Source: Clostridia bacterium (lineage in GTDB: Bacteria > Bacillota_A > Clostridia > Oscillospirales > CAG-272). From it: a DNA stretch of 10,144 nucleotides. The stretch is taken from the NCBI GenBank assembly GCA_017462445.1, contig JAFTRB010000079.1, positions 1 to 10,144 on the forward strand, written 5' to 3'. Of the stretch, positions 1 through 7,368 are shown piece after piece. The notes below the pieces were generated by a model. The model was given only the letters and a program-made list of their open reading frames with translations. It had not been told where the DNA came from and did no database searches. The first letter of the stretch is position 1. Every line of letters starts with the position of its first letter. Made by a program: the position numbers and the translations under genes.

Positions 1-41
1 GCACCAAGACCTCCCCGAGGGCTTGCACCGATAAAGAGTAC

Positions 42-55
42 CACTGAACACTATA
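42..55. repeat. Two-unit outlier of the CACT heptamer repeat
   Basis: Two adjacent heptamers, CACTGAA at 42-48 and CACTATA at 49-55, match the units of the main array at 104-187. The 13 bases at 41-53 recur at 173-185, at the far end of that array. The two copies flank the hairpin at 76-97, which suggests one composite repeat element rather than two chance matches. No function is known to me. Confidence 0.6.
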
Positions 56-75
56 CTTTGCGAGTTATCTTACAC

Positions 76-97
76 GGACCGTCGAGGACGCCGGTCC
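76..97. repeat. GC-rich hairpin, REP-like palindromic unit
   Basis: The arms GGACCG(T)CG at 76-84 and CG(C)CGGTCC at 89-97 pair over nine positions with a single T-C mismatch, around a four-base AGGA loop. The hairpin sits in the gene-free tail downstream of the HAD gene and next to the heptamer array. Read on the minus strand it has no T-run after it, so it is not a typical intrinsic terminator. It resembles the short palindromic intergenic elements (REP-like) that bacteria carry in many copies. Copy number in this genome is unknown from here. Confidence 0.6.
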
Positions 98-103
98 CTA
101 CAC

Positions 104-187
104 CACTAACCACTGGCCACTAGGCACTAGGCACTAGCCCCTAGCCACTAATCACTGACCACTGGCCACTGACCACTGAACACTACC
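104..187. repeat. Degenerate heptamer tandem array (CACTRRY), 12 units
   Basis: Twelve consecutive 7-base units start at 104, 111, 118, 125, 132, 139, 146, 153, 160, 167, 174 and 181, with no phase slip. Eleven begin with CACT and one (139) with CCCT; the last three bases vary, mostly as AAC, GGC, AGG, AGC or GAC. The array ends one base before the stop codon of the HAD gene at 189. Seven is not a multiple of three and the stretch has no coding appearance. It recalls the short heptameric tandem repeats described in some bacterial intergenic regions, but I cannot assign it to a named family. Confidence 0.85.
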
Positions 188-188
188 A

Positions 189-851
189 TCACCCAAGCAG
201 CCCTAACACCTCGGCGGGAGTAGAGGCGACTAAAGAAAAACCAGATGAGGTTATTTCCTCGTAGTTTCCGTGTCCCCAAAGAACACCGAGCGAAGCGATA
301 CCACAGATGCTTGCGCCCTCGGCGTCATATTTTCTATCTCCGACGAGGATACATTCAGCCCTTTCCTCGGGGCTGTTCCCTATCCCGACCGCAGCCAGGG
401 CATACTCCAGCACATCACACTTGCGGTGTCTGGACTTGTGAGAGCCGGCGCCGCCCAGAAAATCGAAATACTTATCAAAGCCGAACAAGCGGACGATCTT
501 TATCATCTGGTCCTCCGGCTTGGAGGTTGCCATAACGAGAGTCTTACCGCTCCTCTTCAATTCCTCAAGAAGCTTATATATTCCATCATATACCCTGTTC
601 TCTCGCCAGCCATAGACCTTGTAATATTCACGAAAGAGAAGTATTGCTTTTTCCGCCTCCTCCGGAGTGAAGCCGAACTCAGCCTGCCACTCATCAAAGA
701 GAGGAGGGCCGATGAAGCGGCGCAGAGAATCCCTCTCGCCATAGTCTATCCCAAGCTTTTTGAAGGCGTATTCAAAGCCGTTTAAAAGTCCCTCGGAGGG
801 ATCGGACAAAGTTCCGTCAAGATCAAATGCTATTACACTGTATTTGCCCAT
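189..851 (-). CDS. HAD-superfamily phosphatase (Gph/5'-nucleotidase-like)
   Basis: Predicted cytoplasmic haloacid-dehalogenase-fold phosphohydrolase of 220 residues. Motif I is DLDGT at residues 10-14, with Asp10 the expected nucleophile and Asp12 the general acid/base. Motif II is the Thr/Ser pair at 109-110, the motif III lysine is probably Lys139 or Lys144, and motif IV is GDRKYD at 171-176, supplying metal-binding acids. The helical stretch between about 16 and 85 is the cap that sets substrate specificity. The length and the IGPPL and ATSKPE segments fit the Firmicutes phosphoglycolate phosphatase/5'-nucleotidase-like branch. The true substrate cannot be read from sequence; nucleoside monophosphates or small sugar phosphates are likely. 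The ATG start has GAGGG six bases upstream and lies two bases after the WYL gene stop, so the gene is the last of the pyk unit. The heptamer array begins one base past its TGA stop. Confidence 0.88.
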   Translation of the reverse strand: MGKYSVIAFDLDGTLSDPSEGLLNGFEYAFKKLGIDYGERDSLRRFIGPPLFDEWQAEFGFTPEEAEKAILLFREYYKVYGWRENRVYDGIYKLLEELKRSGKTLVMATSKPEDQMIKIVRLFGFDKYFDFLGGAGSHKSRHRKCDVLEYALAAVGIGNSPEERAECILVGDRKYDAEGASICGIASLGVLWGHGNYEEITSSGFSLVASTPAEVLGLLG

Positions 852-853
852 AC

Positions 854-1840
854 TCAGCCCTCATAATTAGCGAGAATTTTACGAAGGAAGGCGCAGTAAT
901 CCTTGCGAACATCAGCCGGAGCGGTAAGAGCAACACCATCACCCAGCTCGGCAAGCCAGCCAAAGAAGGTCGGGCTGACCTGTACCCTGACAGATATGCG
1001 GAAGCCGTCCTGAAGCTGGAAGAATGTGACATCGGTGCCAAAGCGATCTATTATTACATTTGCCAAAGACTCACGGCATTCCAGAGTAACCAGGCTTTCG
1101 ACTCCGCCGTACATTCCAAAGGTCTTTTGCGAGTAGGATGCCGGATCGATCTTATTACAGAGGGCGACCGGATCGCGAGGCTCATCAATAGAACTTACAC
1201 TCTCCATCTTATCAATTCTGTAATGCTTTACCAAACCGTCTCTGTCATCGCAAGCAACCAGGTAGTACCTCTCTGCCTGCCAGATAAGAGCAAGCGGGCT
1301 TACGACATAGAACTCGCCCTCGTGGCCATATTCCTTTTTCTTTTTACTATTGTATTTATAATACTTGAATTTGATTTTCCTATTATTATTAAGAGCATAG
1401 TGAATGCTGTCGGTGATGTAAATTGTAGAGTCATTTGCTGTTTTTGCTCTGCCCTCAACGTGTACATATCTCTGCAGCTCTCCTGCTCCGTATACGCCCG
1501 CAAAAAGCTTCAGCTTATCAATCAACTCCCTGCTGCGCTTTTCGCTTATGAACTTGGAGGCCTGGATCGCATCAACAAGCAGCTTAAGCTCTGCAAGCTC
1601 AAAAACCCGATTGCTTATGGTATAGGTGGTGGGGCGTGTAGACATTTTCTCGACCTCAAAGCCAAGCTCGCCAAGAACTCTGAAGTCATCGTAAAGGCTC
1701 TTGCGCTCTGCTTTTATACCATACTCCTCAAGCTCCTCGCGAATCTGCTCGACGGTGAGCCCGTGATCATAGTCGGTGCGTCTGATGAACATCTCAAGGA
1801 TGCGAAAAAGCTTCTGCTTCTGGTTTTCCTTTCTTGACAT
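854..1840 (-). CDS. WYL-domain transcriptional regulator
   Basis: A 328-residue DNA-binding regulator of the PafC/YafY type. Residues about 8-75 form a winged helix-turn-helix of the DeoR/HTH_11 kind, with the segment around ERKSLYDDFRVL (45-56) as the likely recognition region. Residues about 140-215 form the WYL domain, including WQAERYYLVA at 187-196 and HYRID at 206-210. Residues about 248-325 form the C-terminal extension (WCX). WYL domains are thought to bind small ligands or nucleic acids and switch the regulator; the ligand here is unknown. The start is well supported: GGAGG sits directly after the pyk stop and five bases before the ATG. The gene lies 11 bases after pyk and two bases before the HAD gene, so all three are probably cotranscribed. 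Control of carbon or phosphate metabolism is an inference from this position only. Confidence 0.88.
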   Translation of the reverse strand: MSRKENQKQKLFRILEMFIRRTDYDHGLTVEQIREELEEYGIKAERKSLYDDFRVLGELGFEVEKMSTRPTTYTISNRVFELAELKLLVDAIQASKFISEKRSRELIDKLKLFAGVYGAGELQRYVHVEGRAKTANDSTIYITDSIHYALNNNRKIKFKYYKYNSKKKKEYGHEGEFYVVSPLALIWQAERYYLVACDDRDGLVKHYRIDKMESVSSIDEPRDPVALCNKIDPASYSQKTFGMYGGVESLVTLECRESLANVIIDRFGTDVTFFQLQDGFRISVRVQVSPTFFGWLAELGDGVALTAPADVRKDYCAFLRKILANYEG

Positions 1841-1851
1841 TATATCCTCCG

Positions 1852-3267
1852 TTATTTTACCGTTTCAAGCCTTATCATATTTGTATTTCCGGGTCTGCCG
1901 TTTATCTGTCCGCCGGTGAGAACGACATTGTCACCCTTCTTCAGTCCTCTTACTCGCTTTGCCTCGCCAAGAGCCTTGTAGAAGAGAACCTCGATGGAGT
2001 TAAACTCCTCCGAAAGAACGGGCGTGACGCCCCAGGACAGGTTAAGCTTTCTCCACGCGCGCTCATCGGTGGTAAGCCCGATTATATCCACAGGGCAGCG
2101 GAAGCGGCTAACCATTCTGGCGGTCTGTCCGCTTATAGAGCTTACAACAATGCACTTGGCTCCGGTGTCCACCGCCATTGCGCAGGTTGCGTGGGAAACT
2201 GCGTCAATGTTATTACGGATACGGAATTCGGTGGAGAGGAACCACTGCTTATAATCTATTCCGCGCTCGGTGAATTCGGCAATCTCCGCCATATTGCGAA
2301 CAGCCTCGACGGGATGCTTGCCTGCGGCTGTTTCTCCGGAGAGCATTATTGCAGATGAGCCATCGTAAACCGCGTTTGCAACATCGGAAATCTCGGCACG
2401 GGTGGGGCGCGGATTGGTTATCATGCTTTCAAGCATCTCGGTCGCCGTGATAACTCGCTTACCGAGCAGACGGCACTTCTTGATGAGATATTTCTGCACC
2501 GAGGGGACCTCGACAAAGGGAATCTCGACACCGAGATCGCCCCTGGCTACCATTACTCCGTCGGCGATGGAGCAAATCTCCTCGATGTTATCAACGCCGG
2601 CTCTGTTCTCTATCTTTGCAATTATATCTATGTTCTCTCCGCCGTTTGCATTAAGGAAGGCGCGGACGGCCGCAATGTCATCCACGGTAGATACAAACGA
2701 GGCGGCAACAAAATCTATTTCGCGAGAAATTCCAAAGAGGAGGTCAGACCTATCCTGCTCGGAAAGGTACTCCTGCTTCAGCACCTTGCCGGGGAAGGAC
2801 ATACTCTTTCTGTCGGAAAGCTCTCCGCCGGTTATAACACGGGTATGGATTTCGGTGCCATCTATATCTGTTACCTCAAAGACAACCATACCGTTATTCA
2901 AGAGAATGTGGTCGCCCTGGGCAAGCTCGTTATAAAGATTTTTGTAGCTGACAGAAACTATGCTCTCGTCCCCCTCAACCTCGCGACAGGTGAAGGTGAA
3001 GCTGTCACCGTCCGACAGGGTGATTTTTCCGTTCTTAAAGGTTCTTATTCTGTATTCCGGTCCCTTGGTGTCAAGCATAATGGCTATGGGCATACCAAGC
3101 CTCCCACGAACAGTCTTGACCATTGAAATCAGCGAATCGTGGTATTCGTGAGTTCCGTGAGAGAAGTTAAGCCTTGCGACATTCATTCCCTCAAGGCACA
3201 TCTTTGTAAGTGTATCCTCGTTATCACAGGCGGGGCCAAGCGTACAGATAATCTTTGTTTTTCTCAT
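1852..3267 (-). CDS. pyk: Pyruvate kinase
   Basis: Catalyses the last step of glycolysis, phosphoenolpyruvate plus ADP to pyruvate plus ATP, in the cytoplasm. The 471 residues match the usual short bacterial form with no extra C-terminal PEP-utiliser domain. Visible motifs are CTLGPA (8-13), NFSHGTHEYH (34-43), LDTKGPE (65-71) before the B domain (about 71-160), the catalytic KIE with Lys218 (218-220), MARGDLGVE (239-247) for metal binding, and ITATEMLESM (273-282). The C-terminal allosteric domain (about 355-471) is complete. An in-frame ATG 12 codons upstream exists, but GGAGG at 3273-3277 lies five bases before the ATG at 3267 and the protein there begins with the family-typical MRKTKIICTLGP, so I use 3267. 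It is the first gene of its unit, under the promoter at 3308-3336. Confidence 0.97.
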   Translation of the reverse strand: MRKTKIICTLGPACDNEDTLTKMCLEGMNVARLNFSHGTHEYHDSLISMVKTVRGRLGMPIAIMLDTKGPEYRIRTFKNGKITLSDGDSFTFTCREVEGDESIVSVSYKNLYNELAQGDHILLNNGMVVFEVTDIDGTEIHTRVITGGELSDRKSMSFPGKVLKQEYLSEQDRSDLLFGISREIDFVAASFVSTVDDIAAVRAFLNANGGENIDIIAKIENRAGVDNIEEICSIADGVMVARGDLGVEIPFVEVPSVQKYLIKKCRLLGKRVITATEMLESMITNPRPTRAEISDVANAVYDGSSAIMLSGETAAGKHPVEAVRNMAEIAEFTERGIDYKQWFLSTEFRIRNNIDAVSHATCAMAVDTGAKCIVVSSISGQTARMVSRFRCPVDIIGLTTDERAWRKLNLSWGVTPVLSEEFNSIEVLFYKALGEAKRVRGLKKGDNVVLTGGQINGRPGNTNMIRLETVK

Positions 3268-3272
3268 TTTTT

Positions 3273-3277
3273 CCTCC
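3273..3277 (-). promoter_or_regulatory. Ribosome binding site that fixes the pyk start
   Basis: GGAGG on the minus strand, five bases upstream of the ATG at 3267. It argues against the in-frame ATG at 3303. That upstream ATG would also lie practically at the transcription start expected from the promoter at 3308-3336, leaving no room for a leader. Confidence 0.85.
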
Positions 3278-3307
3278 GTTTTTACTGTCCAATAAACAGG
3301 CAACTTT

Positions 3308-3336
3308 ATTATAGCATATATTTTTCACATTTTCAA
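3308..3336 (-). promoter_or_regulatory. Sigma-A promoter for pyk-WYL-HAD
   Basis: On the minus strand a TTGAAA -35 box (3331-3336) is followed by exactly 17 bases and a perfect TATAAT -10 box (3308-3313), preceded by TGC as an extended -10. The region upstream is A/T-rich. Transcription should begin near 3300-3302, giving a leader of about 33-35 bases with the pyk ribosome site inside it. It is by far the best promoter match I see in the window. Confidence 0.85.
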
Positions 3337-3353
3337 CATTATTATTGAAAATT

Positions 3354-3392
3354 AAAAAGGAGCTCATTCAAAATGAAATGAACTCCTTTTTT
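3354..3392 (-). terminator. Rho-independent terminator after ilvA, possibly bidirectional
   Basis: GGAG-C-TCATT (3359-3368) pairs with AATGA-A-CTCC (3377-3386) around an eight-base loop. Read on the minus strand the central mismatch becomes a U-G wobble, so the ten-base stem is continuous. A-runs and T-runs flank both sides (AAAAA at 3354-3358, six T at 3387-3392). It lies 15 bases past the ilvA stop and upstream of the pyk promoter, so it separates the amino acid operon from the pyk unit. Confidence 0.9.
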
Positions 3393-3406
3393 CTGCTTGC
3401 TTTGTA

Positions 3407-4600
3407 TTAAAGAACCTTTATCCCCGCATTCGTGAGAGCCTCGCGAATTGCGTCGATATGCTCAAAGTTCCTGGTCTGAAGCGTCATTATGATATGACAG
3501 CCACTGACATCGGCGCCTGCGAATACTCGCTCGTGATGAACGGCAACTATATTTGCGCCAAGACCTGCAACAATGCCCGATACATCGTGGAGAAGACCGG
3601 GACGGTCGGAGAGCTGAAGGGTGAACTGGCAGCTTCTTCCCGACATAAGAAGTCCTCTGTCGATAATTCTGGAGAGAATGGTAACATCTATATTACCGCC
3701 CGAGAGAACACAGGCAACCTTCTTGCCCTCAACATCAACCTTGCCGAACATTGCCGCCGCTACGGACACCGCGCCCGCGCCCTCGGTAACAAGCTTGTGC
3801 TGCTCCATAAGAGCAAGAATAGCCGCAGAAATCTCGTCATCGGTAACTGTAACGATATCATCGACATACTTGGAAACGATTTCGTATGTCAGGTCCCCGG
3901 GGCGCTTAACCGCAATTCCGTCGGCAAAGGTAGCAACCGAAGAGAGCGCCTCAAGCGAGCCAACCTTGAAGGAATTGAACATCGAAGGAGCGCCTGCCGC
4001 CTGAACGCCGTAGACCTTGACCTTCGGGTTTATAGACTTGATGGTAAAGGCAATGCCCGAGATAAGACCGCCACCGCCGATAGGCACGATGACTGCATCC
4101 AAATCCGAGAGCTGGTCGGCAAGCTCGAGGGCTATCGTACCCTGGCCCGCAATAACATCAGGATCATCGAAGGGGTGAATGAAGGTATATCCGCATTCAT
4201 CGCGAAGCTGCAGCGCGCGCGCATAAGCATCATCATATACACCCGGAACCAGGCATACCTCGGCGCCATAGCTCCTGGTTGCCTCGACCTTGGATATAGG
4301 AGCGCCTGCGGGCAGACAGATAACCGCCTTAATTCCGTTTTTCTTTGCTGCAAGGGCAACGCCCTGGGCGTGATTTCCCGCTGAGCAGGCTATTACTCCC
4401 TTCGCCTTCTCCTCCTCGGTAAGGGTCGTCATCTTGTAGTATGCGCCCCTCAGCTTGAAGGAGCCTGTAACCTGGAGGTTCTCGGTCTTAAGGTAGATAT
4501 CTGCGCCGGGTCTTAACTTTGGCGCGTAGATTACATCGGTTCTGCGAGCGACCTCACGAAGCGCGTAGCCCGCGCGATAAACCTTGTCTAAAGTAAGCAT
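3407..4600 (-). CDS. ilvA: Threonine ammonia-lyase, medium form with one ACT domain
   Basis: PLP enzyme that deaminates L-threonine to 2-oxobutyrate, the entry step to isoleucine. The 397 residues show the fold-type II core: GSFKLRG (46-52) with the PLP lysine Lys49, SAGNHAQG (73-80), and the phosphate-binding glycine loop GGGGLISG (175-182). Residues about 323-397 form a single ACT domain, which in this family usually gives allosteric control by isoleucine or other amino acids. Length and the single ACT domain fit the medium class, not the longer classical biosynthetic IlvA with a different regulatory region. The start is the ATG at 4600 with GGAG six bases upstream; a TTG four codons earlier overlaps that ribosome site. 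It follows the DUF815 gene after 30 bases and is the last gene before the terminator. A biosynthetic role fits its leu/ilv neighbours; a catabolic role is less likely. Confidence 0.94.
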   Translation of the reverse strand: MLTLDKVYRAGYALREVARRTDVIYAPKLRPGADIYLKTENLQVTGSFKLRGAYYKMTTLTEEEKAKGVIACSAGNHAQGVALAAKKNGIKAVICLPAGAPISKVEATRSYGAEVCLVPGVYDDAYARALQLRDECGYTFIHPFDDPDVIAGQGTIALELADQLSDLDAVIVPIGGGGLISGIAFTIKSINPKVKVYGVQAAGAPSMFNSFKVGSLEALSSVATFADGIAVKRPGDLTYEIVSKYVDDIVTVTDDEISAAILALMEQHKLVTEGAGAVSVAAAMFGKVDVEGKKVACVLSGGNIDVTILSRIIDRGLLMSGRSCQFTLQLSDRPGLLHDVSGIVAGLGANIVAVHHERVFAGADVSGCHIIMTLQTRNFEHIDAIREALTNAGIKVL

Positions 4601-4606
4601 TATGTT

Positions 4607-4610
4607 CTCC
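4607..4610 (-). promoter_or_regulatory. Ribosome binding site that fixes the ilvA start
   Basis: TTGGAG on the minus strand with the GGAG core here, six bases before the ATG at 4600. It favours that ATG over the in-frame TTG at 4612, whose codon overlaps the ribosome site itself. Confidence 0.8.
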
Positions 4611-4630
4611 AATCTATGTTGTTATATTTT

Positions 4631-5782
4631 TCAAAGAATGCTATCTATAAATTGCTCGGCGCATCTGGCTGAGCGACTTCCGCGACGAAGGGCAAACGCC
4701 TCGGCGCGAGTATCAAAATCCGAATCAACGGATATGCCGTATCTGACGGCAAGCTCTCGGGCAATCTCCAGGTATTCACCCTTGTTTGGCTTGCCGAAGC
4801 GAACCACAAGGCCAAACCTCTCGAACAGAGACAGTGACTCCTCTATTGTATCATTCCTGTGTATCTCGTCCCCTTCCCTGTCCTCGAAGCGCTCGCGAAC
4901 TATATGGCGGCGGTTGGAGGTAGCATAGATGACCGCATTCTCTGCGCCGCAGGATGCCGAGCCCTCCAGGGACGCCTTAAGCAGACTGAAGTCCCTATCC
5001 CTTTCGTCAAAGCTGAGGTCATCTATGAAGATGATGAATTTAAGGGGGTTGCCTCTTACAGCATCCATCACCCTGTGCAGGTGGCATAGCTGATCGCGGC
5101 GAAGCTCGATAAGACGAAGACCGTCGGCAAAGAAGTGATTTGCCACAGCCTTGACGGTGGAGGACTTGCCTGTGCCGGCATCTCCTACCAAAAGAACATT
5201 GGAGGCAGGTCTGCCCTCCAGGAGCTTACGGGTATTGGCAACGACCTGCTCTCTTTCCGCGCTGTATCCGATGAAATGGGAGAGCGAGATACTGTCCGCG
5301 CCATTGACCGGCGCAAGCTCGCCTGAGTCCGTCAGGTGAAGCATTGGGTAAAGCGAAAAGATGCCATATCCGTATTTTGAAATATCAGCCAGCCTTTGAT
5401 CGTACATAGAGGGCAGATCGATCGGCTGATTTGGGAAGCGTGAGATATCATCCCTTGTTGTAAAGTCCTCGGGGCTTAACGCCGCTACCTCGTTTAATAT
5501 TTCAAGCTCGCGTTGCGCAGAGCTCCTGAGCTGCGGAGAAATATCAGCTCCGTGGGCTACCCCGCGTATGTACGGGTTATCATCGGAGAAGAGGTAGTCG
5601 GCAATAACCGCGGAGAGCGGCTTGCCCGTATCAAGCACCGAAAGAACAAACTCGGAATAAGCGGAAAGCTGCTCGGAAAGAGCCTCGGCTCTGCAAAAAT
5701 CCAAAAGCCGCGCGAGCGCCGGTTTTTCCAAAACACGGCGAAAAACGGCAAGCGTACAAAGACGCAGATACAAGCTTCTCAT
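4631..5782 (-). CDS. DUF815-family AAA+ ATPase of unknown role
   Basis: A 383-residue soluble protein of the DUF815 ATP-binding family. Counting from the ATG at 5782, residues about 1-165 are a family-specific helical N-terminal part with no domain I recognise. The AAA+ core follows, with Walker A GDAGTGKS (200-207), Walker B FIIFIDDL (249-256), a sensor-1-like ATSN (287-290), and the family-typical block DREGDEIHRNDT (301-312). An arginine-rich segment RRGSRSARCAEQF (366-378) may serve as sensor 2. Function is unknown; ATP-driven remodelling of a partner is the general expectation for AAA+ proteins. The ATG lies two bases after the leuB stop with no good ribosome site, suggesting translational coupling. 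A GTG at 5797, overlapping leuB by 13 bases, is an alternative start. It sits between leuB and ilvA within the operon and has a TGA stop. Confidence 0.85.
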   Translation of the reverse strand: MRSLYLRLCTLAVFRRVLEKPALARLLDFCRAEALSEQLSAYSEFVLSVLDTGKPLSAVIADYLFSDDNPYIRGVAHGADISPQLRSSAQRELEILNEVAALSPEDFTTRDDISRFPNQPIDLPSMYDQRLADISKYGYGIFSLYPMLHLTDSGELAPVNGADSISLSHFIGYSAEREQVVANTRKLLEGRPASNVLLVGDAGTGKSSTVKAVANHFFADGLRLIELRRDQLCHLHRVMDAVRGNPLKFIIFIDDLSFDERDRDFSLLKASLEGSASCGAENAVIYATSNRRHIVRERFEDREGDEIHRNDTIEESLSLFERFGLVVRFGKPNKGEYLEIARELAVRYGISVDSDFDTRAEAFALRRGSRSARCAEQFIDSIL

Positions 5783-5784
5783 AT

Positions 5785-6855
5785 TTATTTCAAACACTCA
5801 ATAATCTTATCGGTAATCTCCGAGGTGGTGAGATATTCGCCTCCGTGGGAAAGGTCCGCTGTTCTATAACCCGCCTCGAGAACCTTGTCCACCGCGTCGA
5901 CTATTGCCTGCGCCTCGACGGTGAGATTGAAGGAATAAAGCAGCATCATAGATGCCGAGAGAACGGTGGCGATAGGATTAGCCTTATTCTGTCCCGCGAT
6001 ATCAGGGGCAGAGCCGTGAATTGGCTCGTAGAGTCCGCGTGTGCCGTCACCGAGAGAAGCGGAGGGCAGCATACCAATAGAGCCGGTTATCTGCGACGCC
6101 TCGTCGGACAGGATATCGCCAAACATATTCGTTGTTACTATAACATCAAACTGGGCGGGATTGCGCACCAGCTGCATCGCGGCATTATCGACGAGCATAT
6201 CGGTGCAGACGATGTCGGGATAGCTCTCTGCCATCTCGTGGAAGATTTTTCTCCAAAGCCTGCTTGTCTCCAGGACATTCGCCTTGTCTATGGAGACTAC
6301 TCTGCCCTGACGCTTTCTTGCCGCCTCGAGGGCTACGCGAATGATCCTTTCTATTTCCATACGGCTGTAGGACTCTGTATCATAGGCCTCCTCGCCATAT
6401 TTGCCCTCGCGCATTCCTCTTTCACCAAAGTAGATACCGCCGGTCAGCTCGCGAACTATCATAATATCGAAGCCGCGCGCAACGATGTCATCGCGGAGAG
6501 GACACTCTCCCTTAAGAGCGGGATAGAGCTTTGCCGGGCGGAGATTGGTATACAGTCCCATTGCCGCGCGAATGCCGAGCAGAGCCTTCTCGGGACGGTT
6601 GTTGCCCGGGAGAGCATCCCATTTAGGACCGCCGACCGCGCCAAGGAGAACGCTATCCGAATTAAGACAGCCCTCCACCGTCTCCTCGGGGAGAGGCTTG
6701 CCCCATTTGTCAATGGCTATTCCGCCGATATCGTAGGACTGAAAATTGAATTTATGACCGTATTTTTCACCAACGGCTTCGAGAACCCTGACCGCGCTTT
6801 CAACAATCTCGGGGCCGATTCCATCACCGGGAAGAAGAGCAATTCTAAATTCCAT
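5785..6855 (-). CDS. leuB: 3-isopropylmalate dehydrogenase
   Basis: Oxidatively decarboxylates 3-isopropylmalate with NAD to 4-methyl-2-oxopentanoate, the third leucine-specific step. The 356 residues are the normal family length. Visible are [10 protein letters not shown] (7-16), the substrate-binding arginines Arg96, Arg106 and Arg135, Tyr142 within [11 protein letters not shown], Lys191 in the KANV motif, the metal-binding aspartates Asp223, Asp247 and Asp251, and the NAD-binding HGSAPDIAG (280-288). All expected catalytic residues are present. The start has GGAGG four bases upstream, directly after the leuD stop. Its 3' end is adjacent to or overlaps the DUF815 start. Confidence 0.97.
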   Translation of the reverse strand: MEFRIALLPGDGIGPEIVESAVRVLEAVGEKYGHKFNFQSYDIGGIAIDKWGKPLPEETVEGCLNSDSVLLGAVGGPKWDALPGNNRPEKALLGIRAAMGLYTNLRPAKLYPALKGECPLRDDIVARGFDIMIVRELTGGIYFGERGMREGKYGEEAYDTESYSRMEIERIIRVALEAARKRQGRVVSIDKANVLETSRLWRKIFHEMAESYPDIVCTDMLVDNAAMQLVRNPAQFDVIVTTNMFGDILSDEASQITGSIGMLPSASLGDGTRGLYEPIHGSAPDIAGQNKANPIATVLSASMMLLYSFNLTVEAQAIVDAVDKVLEAGYRTADLSHGGEYLTTSEITDKIIECLK

Positions 6856-6864
6856 TTTTCCTCC

Positions 6865-7359
6865 TTAGTCAAGCTGACCTGCGCGGACAGCCTCAACAAG
6901 GCCGCCGGCGGAAATGATTTTTTGTATAAACTCCGGGAAGGGCTGAGTCTTGAAGGACTCCCCGGTTGTGCGGTTATAAATTACGCCAACATCGAGATCA
7001 GCCTCAACCTCATCTCCGTCAGAGATACCGTCAACAGCCTCGGGACACTCGACGATGGCAAGCCCGATATTTATCGAATTTCTATAAAAAATCCTCGCGA
7101 AGCTCCTGGCAACAACAAGCGAGATGCCGCTCTCCTTTATCGCAATAGGGGCGTGCTCTCGGGATGAGCCGCAGCCGAAGTTCGAGCCGGCAACCATAAT
7201 ATCACCGGGCTTTACCCTTGTGACAAAGCCTGTATCAAGATCCTCCATACAGTGGGAGGCAAGCTCCTTCTTATCAATCGTGTTCAGGTAACGAGCCGGG
7301 ATTATTACATCTGTGTCGACATTGTCACCGTATTTAATTACAGAACCAAAGTACCTCAT
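6865..7359 (-). CDS. leuD: 3-isopropylmalate dehydratase, small subunit
   Basis: Swivel-domain subunit that joins LeuC to isomerise 2-isopropylmalate to 3-isopropylmalate. At 164 residues it is the short, archaeal/clostridial form. Residues 15-25 contain [11 protein letters not shown], with the loop after Tyr24 (YLNT) in the place known to set substrate specificity in this subunit family. Residues 58-71 hold [14 protein letters not shown] and 86-100 hold [15 protein letters not shown], both family hallmarks. The gene is separated from leuC and from leuB only by the ribosome site plus four bases, giving tight coupling and fitting the equal need for both subunits. Confidence 0.96.
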   Translation of the reverse strand: MRYFGSVIKYGDNVDTDVIIPARYLNTIDKKELASHCMEDLDTGFVTRVKPGDIMVAGSNFGCGSSREHAPIAIKESGISLVVARSFARIFYRNSINIGLAIVECPEAVDGISDGDEVEADLDVGVIYNRTTGESFKTQPFPEFIQKIISAGGLVEAVRAGQLD

Positions 7360-7368
7360 TTTTCCTCC

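Noticed and set aside
76..97. Hairpin as the terminator of the pyk-WYL-HAD unit.
   Set aside because: Neither strand has a T-run after the stem; only a true 3' end map could show termination here.
104..187. Heptamer array as a CRISPR array.
   Set aside because: The unit is 7 bases with no unique spacers and no cas genes nearby.
827..1837. Plus-strand ORF of 336 codons opposite the WYL gene.
   Set aside because: It is an antisense shadow with no recognisable domain and no ribosome site, while the opposite strand encodes a clear family member. The same applies to the plus-strand ORF at 5845-7167 opposite leuB and leuD and to that at 3458-4384 opposite ilvA.
3285..3299. Inverted repeat CTGT-7-ACAG in the pyk leader as an operator.
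   Set aside because: Four-base arms are expected by chance; no matching copy was noticed elsewhere in the window.
3268..3303. Upstream in-frame ATG at 3303 as the pyk start, adding 12 residues.
   Set aside because: It would sit at the predicted transcription start, lacks a ribosome site, and the family begins at MRKTKIICTLGP with GGAGG ahead of 3267.
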